Source: Owenia fusiformis (taxonomy: Eukaryota; Annelida; Polychaeta; Sabellida; Oweniidae). From it: 64,000 nt of DNA. Position numbers and translations under genes: made by a program. The stretch covers positions 5,182,001 to 5,246,000 of the forward strand of contig CAIIXF020000002.1 of the NCBI GenBank assembly GCA_903813345.2. The letters run 5' to 3'. The notes under the pieces were generated by a model. It was not told the origin of the DNA. It searched no databases and saw only the letters and a program-made list of their open reading frames with translations. Shown here piece by piece: positions 34,075 to 46,500 of the stretch. Every line of letters begins with the position of its first letter. Position 1 is the first letter of the stretch.

Positions 34075-37000
34075 GAAGATCACAAAATTAATCATTTTTG
34101 GAATTATATGATACTATCTGTCTTCATTAATATGTTGAGTAAACATCGTTTCCCCAACGACCTGATACTTTTCAAGAAACCTAGTAATAACATTGATTAA
34201 GTTCCGCTGGCTTATTTGTTTCATTATAAAATTGTCACATCTATCAGACCTAACAGAAAACCACATTCGTTATACAAGGTGGGCAAAAAAGTAACCCAAA
34301 CAAATCGTAATAACTCAGTCATCCGGAATGGATTTTAAGTTATATTTCGAAATCTTAAATCTTGTTCAACGTTCTTTATTTCCACCAATTTTCACTGGTC
34401 TTGTTCCAAATGGTGACTATTTTATGATCATTCTACAAAACATGCTCAAAATGTGGATCTTGTCTTTAGAGGGAGACATGAATGTATCAGGTGAAGTTTT
34501 CTGACTACACGCTCACAGATATCTTGTGTAATAGCTCTCATTTTCCTTTTAATATATTTTTTAACTCTCTCATGCTTTTAGGGTTGTTAGTGTACACATT
34601 CTCTTTGTCCCGGTGATAAAAATTCTTGGGTTCAAATTGAGTGGTTTTGGCATGTTTTGACCATATTTTGTAGAAACCGAAATAGAGTTAACACACATTG
34701 GCAGCCACAACCCACCACCACTAGCCATAAGTTAGATGCATACATATGCTATCAATATGTATAGTTATTATTGAATTTTCATTTTTGTCACTAAAACAAC
34801 TTCATACACTTGTTAAAGTGTCAGTTGATGTATAATTTATGTATCATAGTTTGACAATAAAGTATGTAGCTAACTAAAAAACTAAAAAAAAAAAACAAGG
34901 TTCAATTGTACAGATAGTGACTGCCATTGAGGGACATTCGTTCAAATATTTTTCAGAGATAATATCCTGTCCACTTACATGTTCCCGAGATTGCAGGGGA
35001 ATATTTTTACACTTTTCCCCGAAAATGTGGCAGTCACTATTTGTTTCATTATATACCCAATGTGTACTCAAAAACAAAAACAAATAAGAATTAATTTGAA
35101 CATTTAATGCTTACAGATTCTTATAGGCATTTAAAGGCATTTTGCCGTTCAACTCCTATAATCCCAGCTAGCAGGGAAGATAAAAAGAAGTAATGACTGG
35201 TCACATGACCTAGCTGCATGGACCTGATGATTAATACTTTTCATCTTCCCTGTATGAATGTAACAAAAAAGGATATAAAAAAAATCAAATTTAACATCAA
35301 AAAAAAATCTTCCCTGTTAACGGGGATTTATGACTTTCAAGGGAATTAGTTCATCTGTTTCATATCATGTAAGCGTGAATAAGCTAATGAGCATCTAGAA
35401 TACCTATGTGCGTGGTATATAATAAAAATAAATACTGTTGCATTCCTTTGGATGTTTGTTAAACTTAACGAGACTAGGAAGTCCCAGAGTATGTCAAGTT
35501 TGAGAAACGTTTTCCGAAATAGGTCCTACAGCAGGTCTGTTTACACCACATATTCCGAGGATCTTCCAACAGAAATTCTTGTACCCATTACTAAAAGCTT
35601 TATTACTAAAGCCATACACGAAGCAATTCACGCCCGATCCGTTGGCGTGCATGAGCTGAACAACCAATGTCCAGATCACAGTCGGAAAAATATCACCCAC
35701 GTCGATGATAAGTGCTAGACCATATGGTAAGTTCATCAACAGAAATACAACAAATAGACCGAACAAGACTTTGGCTAGTTTGATTTCTTTGGCCATATTT
35801 GTCTGAGTTCCGTTTTTATTCTGATCAGAGACTTTTTTCTTCGATTTGTAGACCTTGGAAAAGGTGAGAGCATAAATGACGGCCACGATCCCCACGGGAA
35901 CAAATACTCCTAGAAGAAAGAAAACGGTGAACAGTCGATTAGCGTTTCTATCCCATATACAACCCAGCATTTTCTTATCGTATGTGAATTTTCCAAATCC
36001 ATTAAAAGCGCCGATATTTAACCAACAACTGTAGACCCATATTACTATGATCATGATTGCGGTGTTCAGTTTGGTGTACATCTTAGGATAGATTGATGGT
36101 CTACAGATGCAAACATAGCGATTCACGGCGATTGCAGCAACGTTGGCTAATTGGCACAAACAAGCACTCAAGCAGAAGAAGCTCACAACATCACATAGCG
36201 CTTTACGGTCCAGGAACCACTTCTCCCCCAAAAATGCTCCGGCTGCGAAAAAGGCGTTCACCCAACTGGCCAGGATAATATCGCAGATTGCTAGGTTCAC
36301 AACGAATACGTTTGTAATTGTCCGCAAACCTTTAGTGACAGAAACTGCTCCTATAATCAGAACATTCCCAATGAGCCCAATTGTTGTAAGAACCAGCAGA
36401 ATGGCTATGAGAATGGACGTCTCTATGGGATGAGTCTGTAAAAAATGCACATATTCTTCCGGAGGACTTGTTCCATTCGTCATGCTTTCAATTTGATCGT
36501 CGGCATATTCGCTTCCTTCAGTGGATTTTTGTTAAAAAAACCATCTGATTAATTTACCTAAATCCTATTGTTATAGGTAGGCCATTTTGATATTGTTAAC
36601 CTTTTTAAAAGTCATCATAATTTGAAGTCTTGTTACACTAGTGACAGTGTATATGCGGAGCTCGTACAACAATAAGGCTTGTTAGTGGTGCTCCAATAAA
36701 GGCAAGGAATTAGCAGTTGGAAAATTCTTTAATAAGATATTCAGCAAATGATTCTTTAAATGGATTAACATCTGAAATTAAGCGGTAATCACATAATTAA
36801 TTTCTTTTGAGTTCATGTTTAAGTGTTAACTGATTTCACAAATTATAGATTGCATCAATTACTGGATTTTCTCTTATGTATCTTATGCTGTGGTCCCAAT
36901 CTCGCGACATGTCTTCATCCGGGAAGTCCCAATCAACACAGTAAAATGACTTGTATGAGCAATTTCGCTAGCCATATACATCAAAGCTCGGTTAATATAA

Positions 37001-37330
37001 TGAGCCTTAATTTTCAGGTAGGTCAATCATAATTTATCAAATATATTGATCGTCCAAAACGTTTCCTTATAGATAATTTTTTCGTTCTCTCTCTCTACTC
37101 CCAATACACTACTATACAAGGGGGATTTTAGTTGCATTGAAGCATTCTAAAACATCTTCCTCCTCCTACCTGTAATATCCCTAACAAGTAACTTGATCTG
37201 ATTACAAATAGCTATAATGAAGGTGTATTCTATGCAATACCTATAGAAAGAATGTCTATTAGTTTCGTTTTCGCGGGTCGTGTTCCAATTAGCAATGATA
37301 AGTCTTTTGTTTATTGCCTACAATATGTTA
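34075..37330. repeat. Segmental duplication unit 2 (GPCR copy 2)
   Basis: Shares receptor and flanks with unit 1 (30015-32840). It has since gained extra sequence on its 3' side (about 34276-35450), beginning TACAAGGTGGGCAAAAAAGT, which may be a mariner-type insertion. Confidence 0.7.
35494..36483 (-). CDS. Melatonin-receptor-like class A GPCR, copy 2 (intronless)
   Basis: 329 aa, closely related to copy 1 over its whole length, with the same landmarks: NLAICD, the conserved cysteine pair, NRYVCIC, the LPYG helix 6 motif and NCFVY. Differences cluster in the N-terminus (MTNGTSPPEEYVHFLQTHPI), the third intracellular loop start (FSKVYKSKKK) and the C-terminus (ENVSQT). The frame is intact from a single ATG, so it is probably functional. 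The upstream region is recognisably duplicated, but the TATA box of copy 1 is not preserved, so expression may differ. The broken copy at 40888 is closer to this one at its N-terminus. Confidence 0.9.
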   Translation of the reverse strand: MTNGTSPPEEYVHFLQTHPIETSILIAILLVLTTIGLIGNVLIIGAVSVTKGLRTITNVFVVNLAICDIILASWVNAFFAAGAFLGEKWFLDRKALCDVVSFFCLSACLCQLANVAAIAVNRYVCICRPSIYPKMYTKLNTAIMIIVIWVYSCWLNIGAFNGFGKFTYDKKMLGCIWDRNANRLFTVFFLLGVFVPVGIVAVIYALTFSKVYKSKKKVSDQNKNGTQTNMAKEIKLAKVLFGLFVVFLLMNLPYGLALIIDVGDIFPTVIWTLVVQLMHANGSGVNCFVYGFSNKAFSNGYKNFCWKILGICGVNRPAVGPISENVSQT

Positions 37331-38234
37331 TAGTGTATGCTATCTGGCATGTACAACCTCGTCATTACATATTATATTCTATTGGATATCTCTTTTATGA
37401 TGATTGGCCCAATTAGAGACGCTATTTTACAGGGGGGGGGGGGGGCGAACACGTCAAATTAATTTTTTTGCTATAACTTAAGATTAAAACGACCGATTCG
37501 ATATCAATAAAAACGGAAATGATACGGGTAAAAAATGAGCCAGTCAAATGTTTTGTCAAGAACATTATAAATGAATTTATAAATCTGAGTTCCAAAGATC
37601 ATCGATAATTTGGGGGCTCAATCTCGAACACTAATGATTTTTCTTACCTCAAAGGAGAATCTAGAAAGGTTTCTCCGTAAAGGCATATTCTCTCAAACAT
37701 CATTTTTAATACCTTGATGATGAATCAGTTTTTCTTCATCTTACGATTCCTTTTGATACTTCATGTATGACATGCCATAATTTTCTGGAAATAATTTCAG
37801 AATATACTTAACGCCCTGCCCTATATGTCTCTCCGACAGACTGTAAAATATGTCAGCCTGGAACTGAGACACGATCATAATGTCACTTTTATAGTTTGTT
37901 GCTACAAATATCATCCTGACAATAGTATTTCCTTTAGGAATCCTAGTATCTGTTAACCTTTTTTATAAAGACCCCTGAAGATTTATATAACCCATTTCAG
38001 GTACAATTACAAGAGTGATTCCCACCAAATAAAAAATATGGACGTTTTTGGCCCAACATGTATACTTTCCCCAAAATGCTGGCTATCGGATATATCCTGG
38101 ACCACATTTTAAAACATGTCTATTGTTGGTAGTTTGAATTTCCAGCGGCCCGAAAATGGTTTAATTTTGACAAAAAACCATCAACACTAATTGTATCGTA
38201 CAAAGCAAGCTCACACAATGTGAATACATCCAAT
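37331..38234. other. Intergenic DNA with poly-G run
   Basis: No gene seen. A G run at about 37433-37445 is followed by AT-rich sequence without a clear repeat partner. Confidence 0.5.
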
Positions 38235-38338
38235 AGTACAATAACGTCATTTCTAAGGGCAATATAGTGAAATATTGGACCGAGGGCCGAAGGCCCAATA
38301 TTTCACTATATTGCTCGCAGAAATGACGTTATTAGTAT
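38235..38338. repeat. Strong hairpin, ~40-bp arms
   Basis: AATAACGTCATTTCT ... AATATAGTGAAATATTGG pairs with CCAATATTTCACTATATTG ... AGAAATGACGTTATT. The centre ACCGAGGGCCGAAGG is short. This is probably the core of a non-autonomous fold-back element; the family is unknown. Confidence 0.75.
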
Positions 38339-40887
38339 TATTACCACCGTTAACGACCAGGACTGAAACAGCAAGAAAATCTTACGCATTGAACGATATC
38401 TAATTTCCCGGGGAAAATTGCCGGTCCAGAATATATTCTAGACCGGACCATATGGACCACCACTATGACGTCACACATTTCACAGGTCGATATAGTAAAA
38501 TGAACGCCTTCTAAACTAGCACTAAAACCCCTAGAACTGGCCCGGCAAGGTGGTAATAATACGCACTTGTATTCTTAGTATTAGTTGACATTAATAACTA
38601 ACCTAAAAAGGTTAAATATGTTTCACAGATGCCATAATTGTCCTCATTACTAATACACTGTTAACTTCCATGATGCCAGGTATTATGAATCGGTTTATCT
38701 GTGTACGTTTCTTTTTTTTCCGTTGTCAGGGAGAGCATTATATGACACATTTTACGTTCATAATAATTTTTAATCTATTAGCTGAGCAAAACAAGGACGT
38801 TATGATACGTAAATTGTCTCCGGTTCGTGTTGTTTTATTCAGTGAATAGCTCAGGGTAAACCATTTGCATACTAGTAGTAATAAACTTTATTTCAAGGTC
38901 TTAACTATACTGAACTCGATCAATGCTTGCTTCGTCTGTAAAATATATCACTAGTTCCTTAAATCAATAAAGCATTGATTTCAGTGCTTAAATCCGTTTC
39001 ACACATCGCAAAACCTGAAAAGAGATTTATAAAAAAGGAAAGATTTCAACCGCAGGTAGCTGAGGCAGGCCATTTTGACATACATCCGTTCCGAATCAGT
39101 GGCGAATTAACAAAGGGAGGGGCACACCGAGTCAGAAAAAAGAGATTTTGGACCTAAAACCCTTGTTTTTTTTAAAAAGACCCATTAATTAAACCTTCAT
39201 GAACAAGAATGGAAGGGGGGAGCGTCTCAGCCAACTTGAAATTACAAAATTGATGAAATCTAAAAATATAATCATAATCTATATAGCCAGGGTTGTAATT
39301 TCAAGAATGAAGATATTTAAAATACTTGGATTGCATTGGTTGGAATTTGACATATCAGGTCAAGCTGGCCTAGAATGAATTGAAGCTATTGTTGAACCGT
39401 AATAACCAGGCGCTACATGGATTTCTATTTTAACATGTAATAAAAGTTCCCATCTTACCGCTATATCAAGGAGGTTTTAAAATAATATTGGAACGTTAAT
39501 GCAGTTGAAGTCATTTAGCGCACTTAGAGGCTCTATCTTACGCCAAGTAACGATTCAATATAATATCGGATCTCTCCAAAATAGTTCATGACTTCTCTAC
39601 TCTCAGCTTTCCAACGGTGTATTGGAATCTTAGTGCAGATGAGGTCATCTATTTGACCCTAGTTTGCACTACTACTATTGTGTATTGCCTTGTCATTCTA
39701 TATATGAGCGCAAAACTACAGTATTAAAGAACCCATTCCGATGCCATCGTTATTCACAAGGTTTCAGTTGTTATTATACCTTGGAAGTCGTAGATGATCC
39801 GATGTACTGTCATAACAATTAAGAATATTTTTCCTCTTATTTCTATATATCTAACTAAACACAGATCGATTACCATGCCATCTTTATTTAGAAATTACTA
39901 TATCAGCCTTAGCCTATGGAAATATCTACACCTCTTCAGAGAGGCTTCCGTGAAACTGACCAGTGTTATTAATTATTAAGTGGGCTGTTGACAACTCAAG
40001 CAGGTACCGGGAATGAAACTTTATCTCTCGTGCATTTATTTAATTATATTCTGTCCATTTACACGACACCTTTGCTGTTTTGGTAAGGTGAATAACGTCA
40101 TAGTAATTAGTAGCTCTAGTGTTCTTTCAACAAGCATGAAGTTGAAACGCAAGATAGAGAAAATAATTGAGAGTAGATTACCGACGCACAAAAGTGGCGC
40201 AGACAGCTATGTACGCAGTTACAGATTTTAGTATAGTTACACATTTGATGACTGTAACGAGGGTTGATTTGACAAGTATCTATTTTTATTATTAAATTCC
40301 ACATTGTAATCTAGAAAAATTATAATATATATTCGTTTAAGACACACATTCAATAAAGGACGCACGCGACACTCTTGTCTAATAAGACCTATTGGATAAC
40401 AAAAATAAGCTTTTTAATCCAAATTACATTTGATGAAATATGATGTTGTTAACTATTGGAGTACAATTACCTCATTTATTTTTTCCTTTTTATTGGATTT
40501 CATGTTTCCGAACTATGGCCCTCCGGGATTTAAAATCTGCAACCAAATAAAGATTAAGAATTTGACTTCTGATTGACCTGCCATGAGGTTTTAAAAAAAT
40601 TGAGTTTGAATAGTAAATAAGTTAACTTTTATTAATTCTGCGCGCAATTTGGGTTGTATTTGCGAATGCAGCTTTTAGCTTGTAATTGCAATTATTTGTT
40701 TTCAGAATTAAAACTAACGAAATTTACAAACAATGAAAAAGTCGATAGATAGATTCTAGAAGTAATCACATATCAATAAAAACATAACATAAGTCCCAAG
40801 AACAATTCAGTTAAAAGCCGCATTTTACAAACTTGGTCTAGTTATACCGATACTTAAAAAAAAACTAGAATCAAGCAGTTAAATCCG
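38339..40887. other. Intergenic DNA, no gene seen
   Basis: AT-rich spacer between the hairpin and the receptor pseudogene. No family-level similarity or strong repeat recognised. Confidence 0.5.
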
Positions 40888-41865
40888 ATGACGAATGGAA
40901 CAAGTCCTCCGGAAGAATATGTGCATTTTCTACAGACTCATCCCGTAGGGACGTCCATCCATCCTGATAGCCATTCTGCTGGTTCTATCTACAATCGGAC
41001 TCGTTGGGAATGTTTTCATCATCGGAGCTGTGTCTGTCACTAAAAGCTTGCGGAAAATTGCGAACGTGTTCGTCGTGAACCTCGCAGTCTGCGATATCAT
41101 TTTGGCCAGTTGGGTAAACGCCTTTTTTGCAGCGGGGGCATTTCTGGGAGAAAAGTGGTTTTTGAACCGTAAAGCGCTATGTGATGTTGTGAGCTTCTTC
41201 TGCTTGAGCGCGTGTTTGTGCCAGTTAGCCACCGTTGCTGCAATCGCCGTGAATCGCTATGTTTGCATCTGTAGGCCATCAATGTATCCTAAGATGTACA
41301 CTAAACTGAACACCGCAATCATCATCATGTAGGTCTATAGCTGCTGGCTAAACATCGGCGCTCTCAATGGGTTCGGAAAGTTCACATACGATAAGAAGAT
41401 GCTGGGATGTATATGGGATAGAAACGCAAATCGACTGTTCACAATTTTCTTTCTTCTGGGAGTATTTATTCCTATTGGGATCATGGCTGTTATATATATG
41501 CTCATCTTCGCCAAGGTGTACAAATCGAAGAACGTGTCTGGCCAGAAAAAGAACGGAGGGGAGTCGAAAATGACCAAACAAATCAAGCTAGCTGAAGTCT
41601 TGTTCAGCCAGTTCGTTTTGTTTCTTTTGATGAATTTGCCATACGGGATAACCCTGATTTTCGACATAGGTGATGTTATCCCGACGGTTATCTGGGTAAT
41701 GGTTGTTCAGCTCATGCACGCCAACGGATCAGGGGTAAATTGCTTTGTGTACGGTACGGTACGGTAACAAAGCATTCAAAAATGGATACAAAATATTGTA
41801 TTGGAAGATACTTGGAACATGTGGTACAAAGAGACCTGCGGTTGGCCCTACTCCTTGAGAGTTGC
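40888..41865 (+). pseudogene. Broken third copy of the melatonin-receptor-like GPCR
   Basis: Related along its length to the receptors at 30740 and 35494 but in the opposite orientation. It starts MTNGTSPPEEYVHFLQTHP. Three lesions are visible: a 4-nt net insertion in helix 1 (about 40952) that shifts the frame, an in-frame TAG at 41330-41332 in helix 4 where the paralogues have Trp, and a small GGTAC expansion near 41753-41765 after NCFVY that shifts the frame again. The DRY-equivalent NRYVCIC and both cysteines are still readable. The number of lesions argues against sequencing error. Transcription is not excluded. Confidence 0.9.
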
Positions 41866-43561
41866 CCTTGGACCCCGCCTTGGACCAAGGATGAGGCAGG
41901 TCGCCATTCGTATCATCTACTCTGCGCACAGAGTCTAGTTATCACGCGGTACTAACTTCGACCGTTAATTTGAATATTTGACCTACCAGATGTTTGAAAA
42001 TCAAGGATTGCGAGTCTCATACTCTGCCGTTTTTCTTCAACCCTGTTCCATTCAATGCATAACAAAAATGCCTTTCTGATGATATATTATTCTGTTATAC
42101 AGAATCCCTACTTTCTGCGGCATTTGGGTCCCCAGCTGTGAGACGAGCTTCTCAACTTGGGACCAAAACGCTGCTAAAACGAGGGACTCTTTACAATAAA
42201 GCAATACACCGACAGAACGGAAATTTTGTTTTGCTTTGAATGGAAGAAGTTTGAAGAAAAACGATGCAGCATGATACAAAGGCTACAAGTAGGGCTGAAG
42301 TGGCAACAGGATTTGAGTATTCCCCAGAAAGACTATTGTTTCTGGACCATTATGGCGTGTCACTACGTACAGAGTTTAGTAAATAACACTTTCATAAATA
42401 GGGGGGAATTTTTATCGTTCACTACGTACAGAGATTAGTAAATAACACTTTCATAAATAGGGGGGAATTTCGTTCTGATGGGTTAATGAATCTTTTAATG
42501 ACCTTGACTTGAAAAATTGAGCTCAAATATTTTTTAGTTAAATATATATGATGTTGACTTAGGACAATAACATGGAGATCAGTGTAGAGTATAGGGCAGT
42601 ATTGCCAAATACACAGAGGTTATTTATTAAGAGAGATGAAATATAAATTTTATTCCGAGGGCCAATATCATATTTTCTCAACGAAAAATTCATATCCCAT
42701 CATAACCATCAATTAATTTGTACCATAATATTTTTTCTGAAACATATTCATTTTCAAATTTGATTTGTCATCACCCGATGATGGTGAAAAAGAATGATAC
42801 GATTTGATTTATCATGAAATATTTTCAACTTTTATTCACAGTTTTAAAAATAACGAAAATATAAAAATCAAGAGACAAGATTTTGGTTGATACGGGATCT
42901 ATTTTCTATATCTATCCCACTATTGCTGAGGTCCGAGAAATACAGGTTGTATCCATCTTGTAAAGTTTTAAAACATAAATACTTTAACTGTTTAAAAAAA
43001 TGTCGAAAATTGAAGCTAATGTTACAAAAATCAACTTTAGAGTTTGGAAATCTTAGACGGTAGAAATATACCAAGAACCTCATTGGAACGGAATACATGT
43101 GTCAAGTACGGTCGCTGCGAAAAGAATTATCAAAACACAAGATATACAATACAACGAAAATGAAGAAATCTGACCTATGGCAGAACTCCGGTGACACTTC
43201 ATTGATATGATGCCAGTTCACATAAGGTAATAATATAGGGTGATTCCATGAGGGTCTGGGAAATTCTCCCTGTGGAGAAAACACAAAATAAACACACATT
43301 TTGAAACATTTACTGGACATTTTTGACCAATCCTCATCACTTGTTTGCATAATTTTGCAAATATGTACCTAAAGGGCCAATATTATCACATTGTCCTTAT
43401 AAGTCAGAGTTTGCAAATATTTAAAGGGACAATATTATGAGAATCATCAGATTATTCATCATATTATTTATATTGCCACAAAACAGTATTAAAATATCTG
43501 TTTTATATTTCAATAATTTAAATCGATTGATTACACTGAAAGGTATCCTAAATTAATATTG
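41866..43561. other. Spacer with one direct repeat
   Basis: No gene seen. CACTACGTACAGAG and the following ~45 bp (ending ATAGGGGGGAATTT) are duplicated at about 42360-42412 and 42419-42470. The rest is AT-rich. Confidence 0.55.
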
Positions 43562-46500
43562 TTATCTTTTTAGCACTTTAATAAACGCATCTCTTGGAAC
43601 ATCAATGTTTCCAATCTTTCTCATTCTCTTTTTCCCCTCACTCTGCCTTTTTAACAGTTTCTGTCTACGTGTGACGTCACCACCATACTGCAATATAATA
43701 ACACAGATGCAGTTAAAGTTTGTCTACAAATTGGATATAAAAGATGTACATCTGGATGTAGATTTGTGGACATTATCCTTGTAACTTTGGGGATTTCATG
43801 TCCATATATGGAATTGAAATACAATTAACCTACTTTTCAATAACATGTGTTTTGGACACAGCCATCAATAAAAATATGAAACAGGGGTTTAACATGCAAA
43901 ATGTCACCACCTGCCATTTGTCACTGACGCTGAACAGTAACTACCAAACACTGACTGACTAACACCATCCACAAAAATCTGGAGACTATAAGAATATGGT
44001 TGTGACATAACAAACCAATTTTTAAAGTATGATCTATGGGAGATTGAACATGGAATAAACAACCTATTTTTGAATAAATTGTTTTTGACACATATATTCG
44101 TCAGCAAAAACCAGGGAAAGGCCAATTCCGCAATTATACTCAAAGTAAGACTGGGCAGACAGCTACAAGTTAAAAACTTTCTCACCAATTTAGCAGTGAC
44201 ATCTTTCCTATAAGGTTTAATATCCTCTCTAGCTATAATCTTTCCTCCATCGTTAACTGTGGCTTGAATGGCTATCAGAAACTGTTGTTGGGGTATTGTT
44301 TCTTTTAACTTATTGCAAATTTTCTTTGCAAAAGTCCTCACATTTGATATATGAGCTATGCATGTTAGCTCCTCACAGCGTTGCCCATTGAGCTGAAAGT
44401 CTATTTTCTCTAATGATGTCTCTTCAAAACCACTGTCTTCGTAATCAAAACTGGAACAAAAAAGGTAAACGCTATAAGTGAATAAACATGAACATTCCGT
44501 GCAACAAGCCAGACACAGACATGAGAGTTAAGTGTGCTAAAGTCAACAGGAAATATGACCCAGGAACCATGTGAACATTTTAATATTTAATTGAAGACAG
44601 GATCAATCCTGTGTGAATATTTGGCTGTCACAATCTTAGTTATATTCCAATTTTTCAAAGTGCAATAGAAATTACACATGTTTGATCTTGTGAAGATTGC
44701 ATATCTCACCTAGCATAACCTGATGTCATTCCCTTGAGTGTGTCATAGAAGTCTATCACAATCTCATTTAGAGGTAATATGGCTCACCTAGCATAACCTG
44801 ATGTCATTCCCTTGAGTGTGTCATAGAAGTCTATCACAATCTCATTTAGAGGTAATATGGCTCACCTAGCATAACCTGATGCCATTCCCTTGAGTGTGTC
44901 ATAGAAGTCTATCACAATCTCATTTAGAGGTAATATGGCTCACCTAGCATAACCTGATGTCATTCCCTTGAGTGTGTCATAGAAGTCTATCACAATCTCA
45001 TTTAGAAGTAATATGGCTCACCTAGCATAACCTGATGTCATTCCCTTGAGTGTGTCATAGAAGTCTATTACAATCTCATTTAGAGGTAATATGGCTCACC
45101 TAGCATAACCTGATGTCATTCCCTTGAGTGTGTCATAGAAGTCTATCACAATCTCATTTAGAGGTAATATGGCTCACCTAGCATAACCTGATGTCATTCC
45201 CTTGAGTGTGTCATAGAAGTCTATCACAATCTCATTTAGACGTAATATGGCTCACCTAGCATAATCTGATGCCATTCCCTTGAGTGTGTCATAGAAGTCT
45301 ATCACAATCTCATTTAGAGGTAATATGGCTCACCTAGCATAACCTGATGTCATTCCCTTGAGTGTGTCATAGAAGTCTATCACAATCTCATTTAGAGGTA
45401 ATAGGGCTCACCTAGCATAATCTGATGCCATTCCCTTGAGTGTGTCATAGAAGTCTATCACAATCTCATTTAGAGGTAATATGGCTCACCTAGCATAACC
45501 TGATGCCATTCCCTTGAGTGTGTCATAGAAGTCTATCACAATCTCATTTAGAGGTAATATGGCTCACCTAGCATAACCTGATGTCATTCCCTTGAGTGTG
45601 TCATAGAAGTCTATCACAATCTCATTTAGAGGTAATATGGCTCACCTAGCATAACCTGATGTCATTCCCTTGAGTGTGTCATAGAAGTCTATCACAATCT
45701 CATTTAGAGGTAATATGGCTCACCTAGCATAATCTGATGCCATTCCCTTGAGTGTGTCATAGAAGTCTATCACAATCTCATTTAGAGGTAATATGGCTCA
45801 CCTAGCATAACCTGATGTCATTCCCTTGAGTGTGTCATAGAAGTCTATCACAATCTCATTTAGAGGTAATATGGCTCACCTAGCATAACCTGATGTCATT
45901 CCCTTGAGTGTGTCATAGAAGTCTATCACAATCTCATTTAGAGGTAATATGGCTCACCTAGCATAACCTGATGTCATTCCCTTGAGTGTGTCATAGAAGT
46001 CTATCACAATCTCATTTAGAGGTAATATGGCTCACCTAGCATAACCTGATGCCATTCCCTTGAGTGTGTCATAGAAGTCTATCACAATCTCATTTAGAGG
46101 TAATATGGCTCACCTAGCATAACCTGATGTCATTCCCTTGAGTGTGTCATAGAAGTCTATCACAATCTCATTTAGAAGTAATATGGCTCACCTAGCATAA
46201 CCTGATGTCATTCCCTTGAGTGTGTCATAGAAGTCTATCACAATCTCATTTAATGGTAATATAGCTCACCTAGCATAACCTAATGTCATTCCCTTGAGTG
46301 TGTCATAGAAGTCTATCACAATCTCATTTAGAGGTAATATGGCTCACCTAGCATAACCTGATGTCATTCCCTTGAGTGTGTCATAGAAGTCTATCACAAT
46401 CTCATTTAGAGGTAATATGGCTCACCTAGCATAACCTGATGTCATTCCCTTGAGTGTGTCATAGAAGTCTATCACAATCTCATTTAGAGGTAATATAGCT

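Noticed and set aside
34276-34560. Mariner transposon starting TACAAGGTGGGCAAAAAAGT
   Set aside because: No matching inverted end or transposase found nearby; kept only as a possible insertion within duplication unit 2.
30703-41929. Small frames opposite the GPCRs (for example 31389-31679, 36143-36433, 40930-41232)
   Set aside because: They are antisense shadows, conserved between copies only because the receptor sequence is duplicated.
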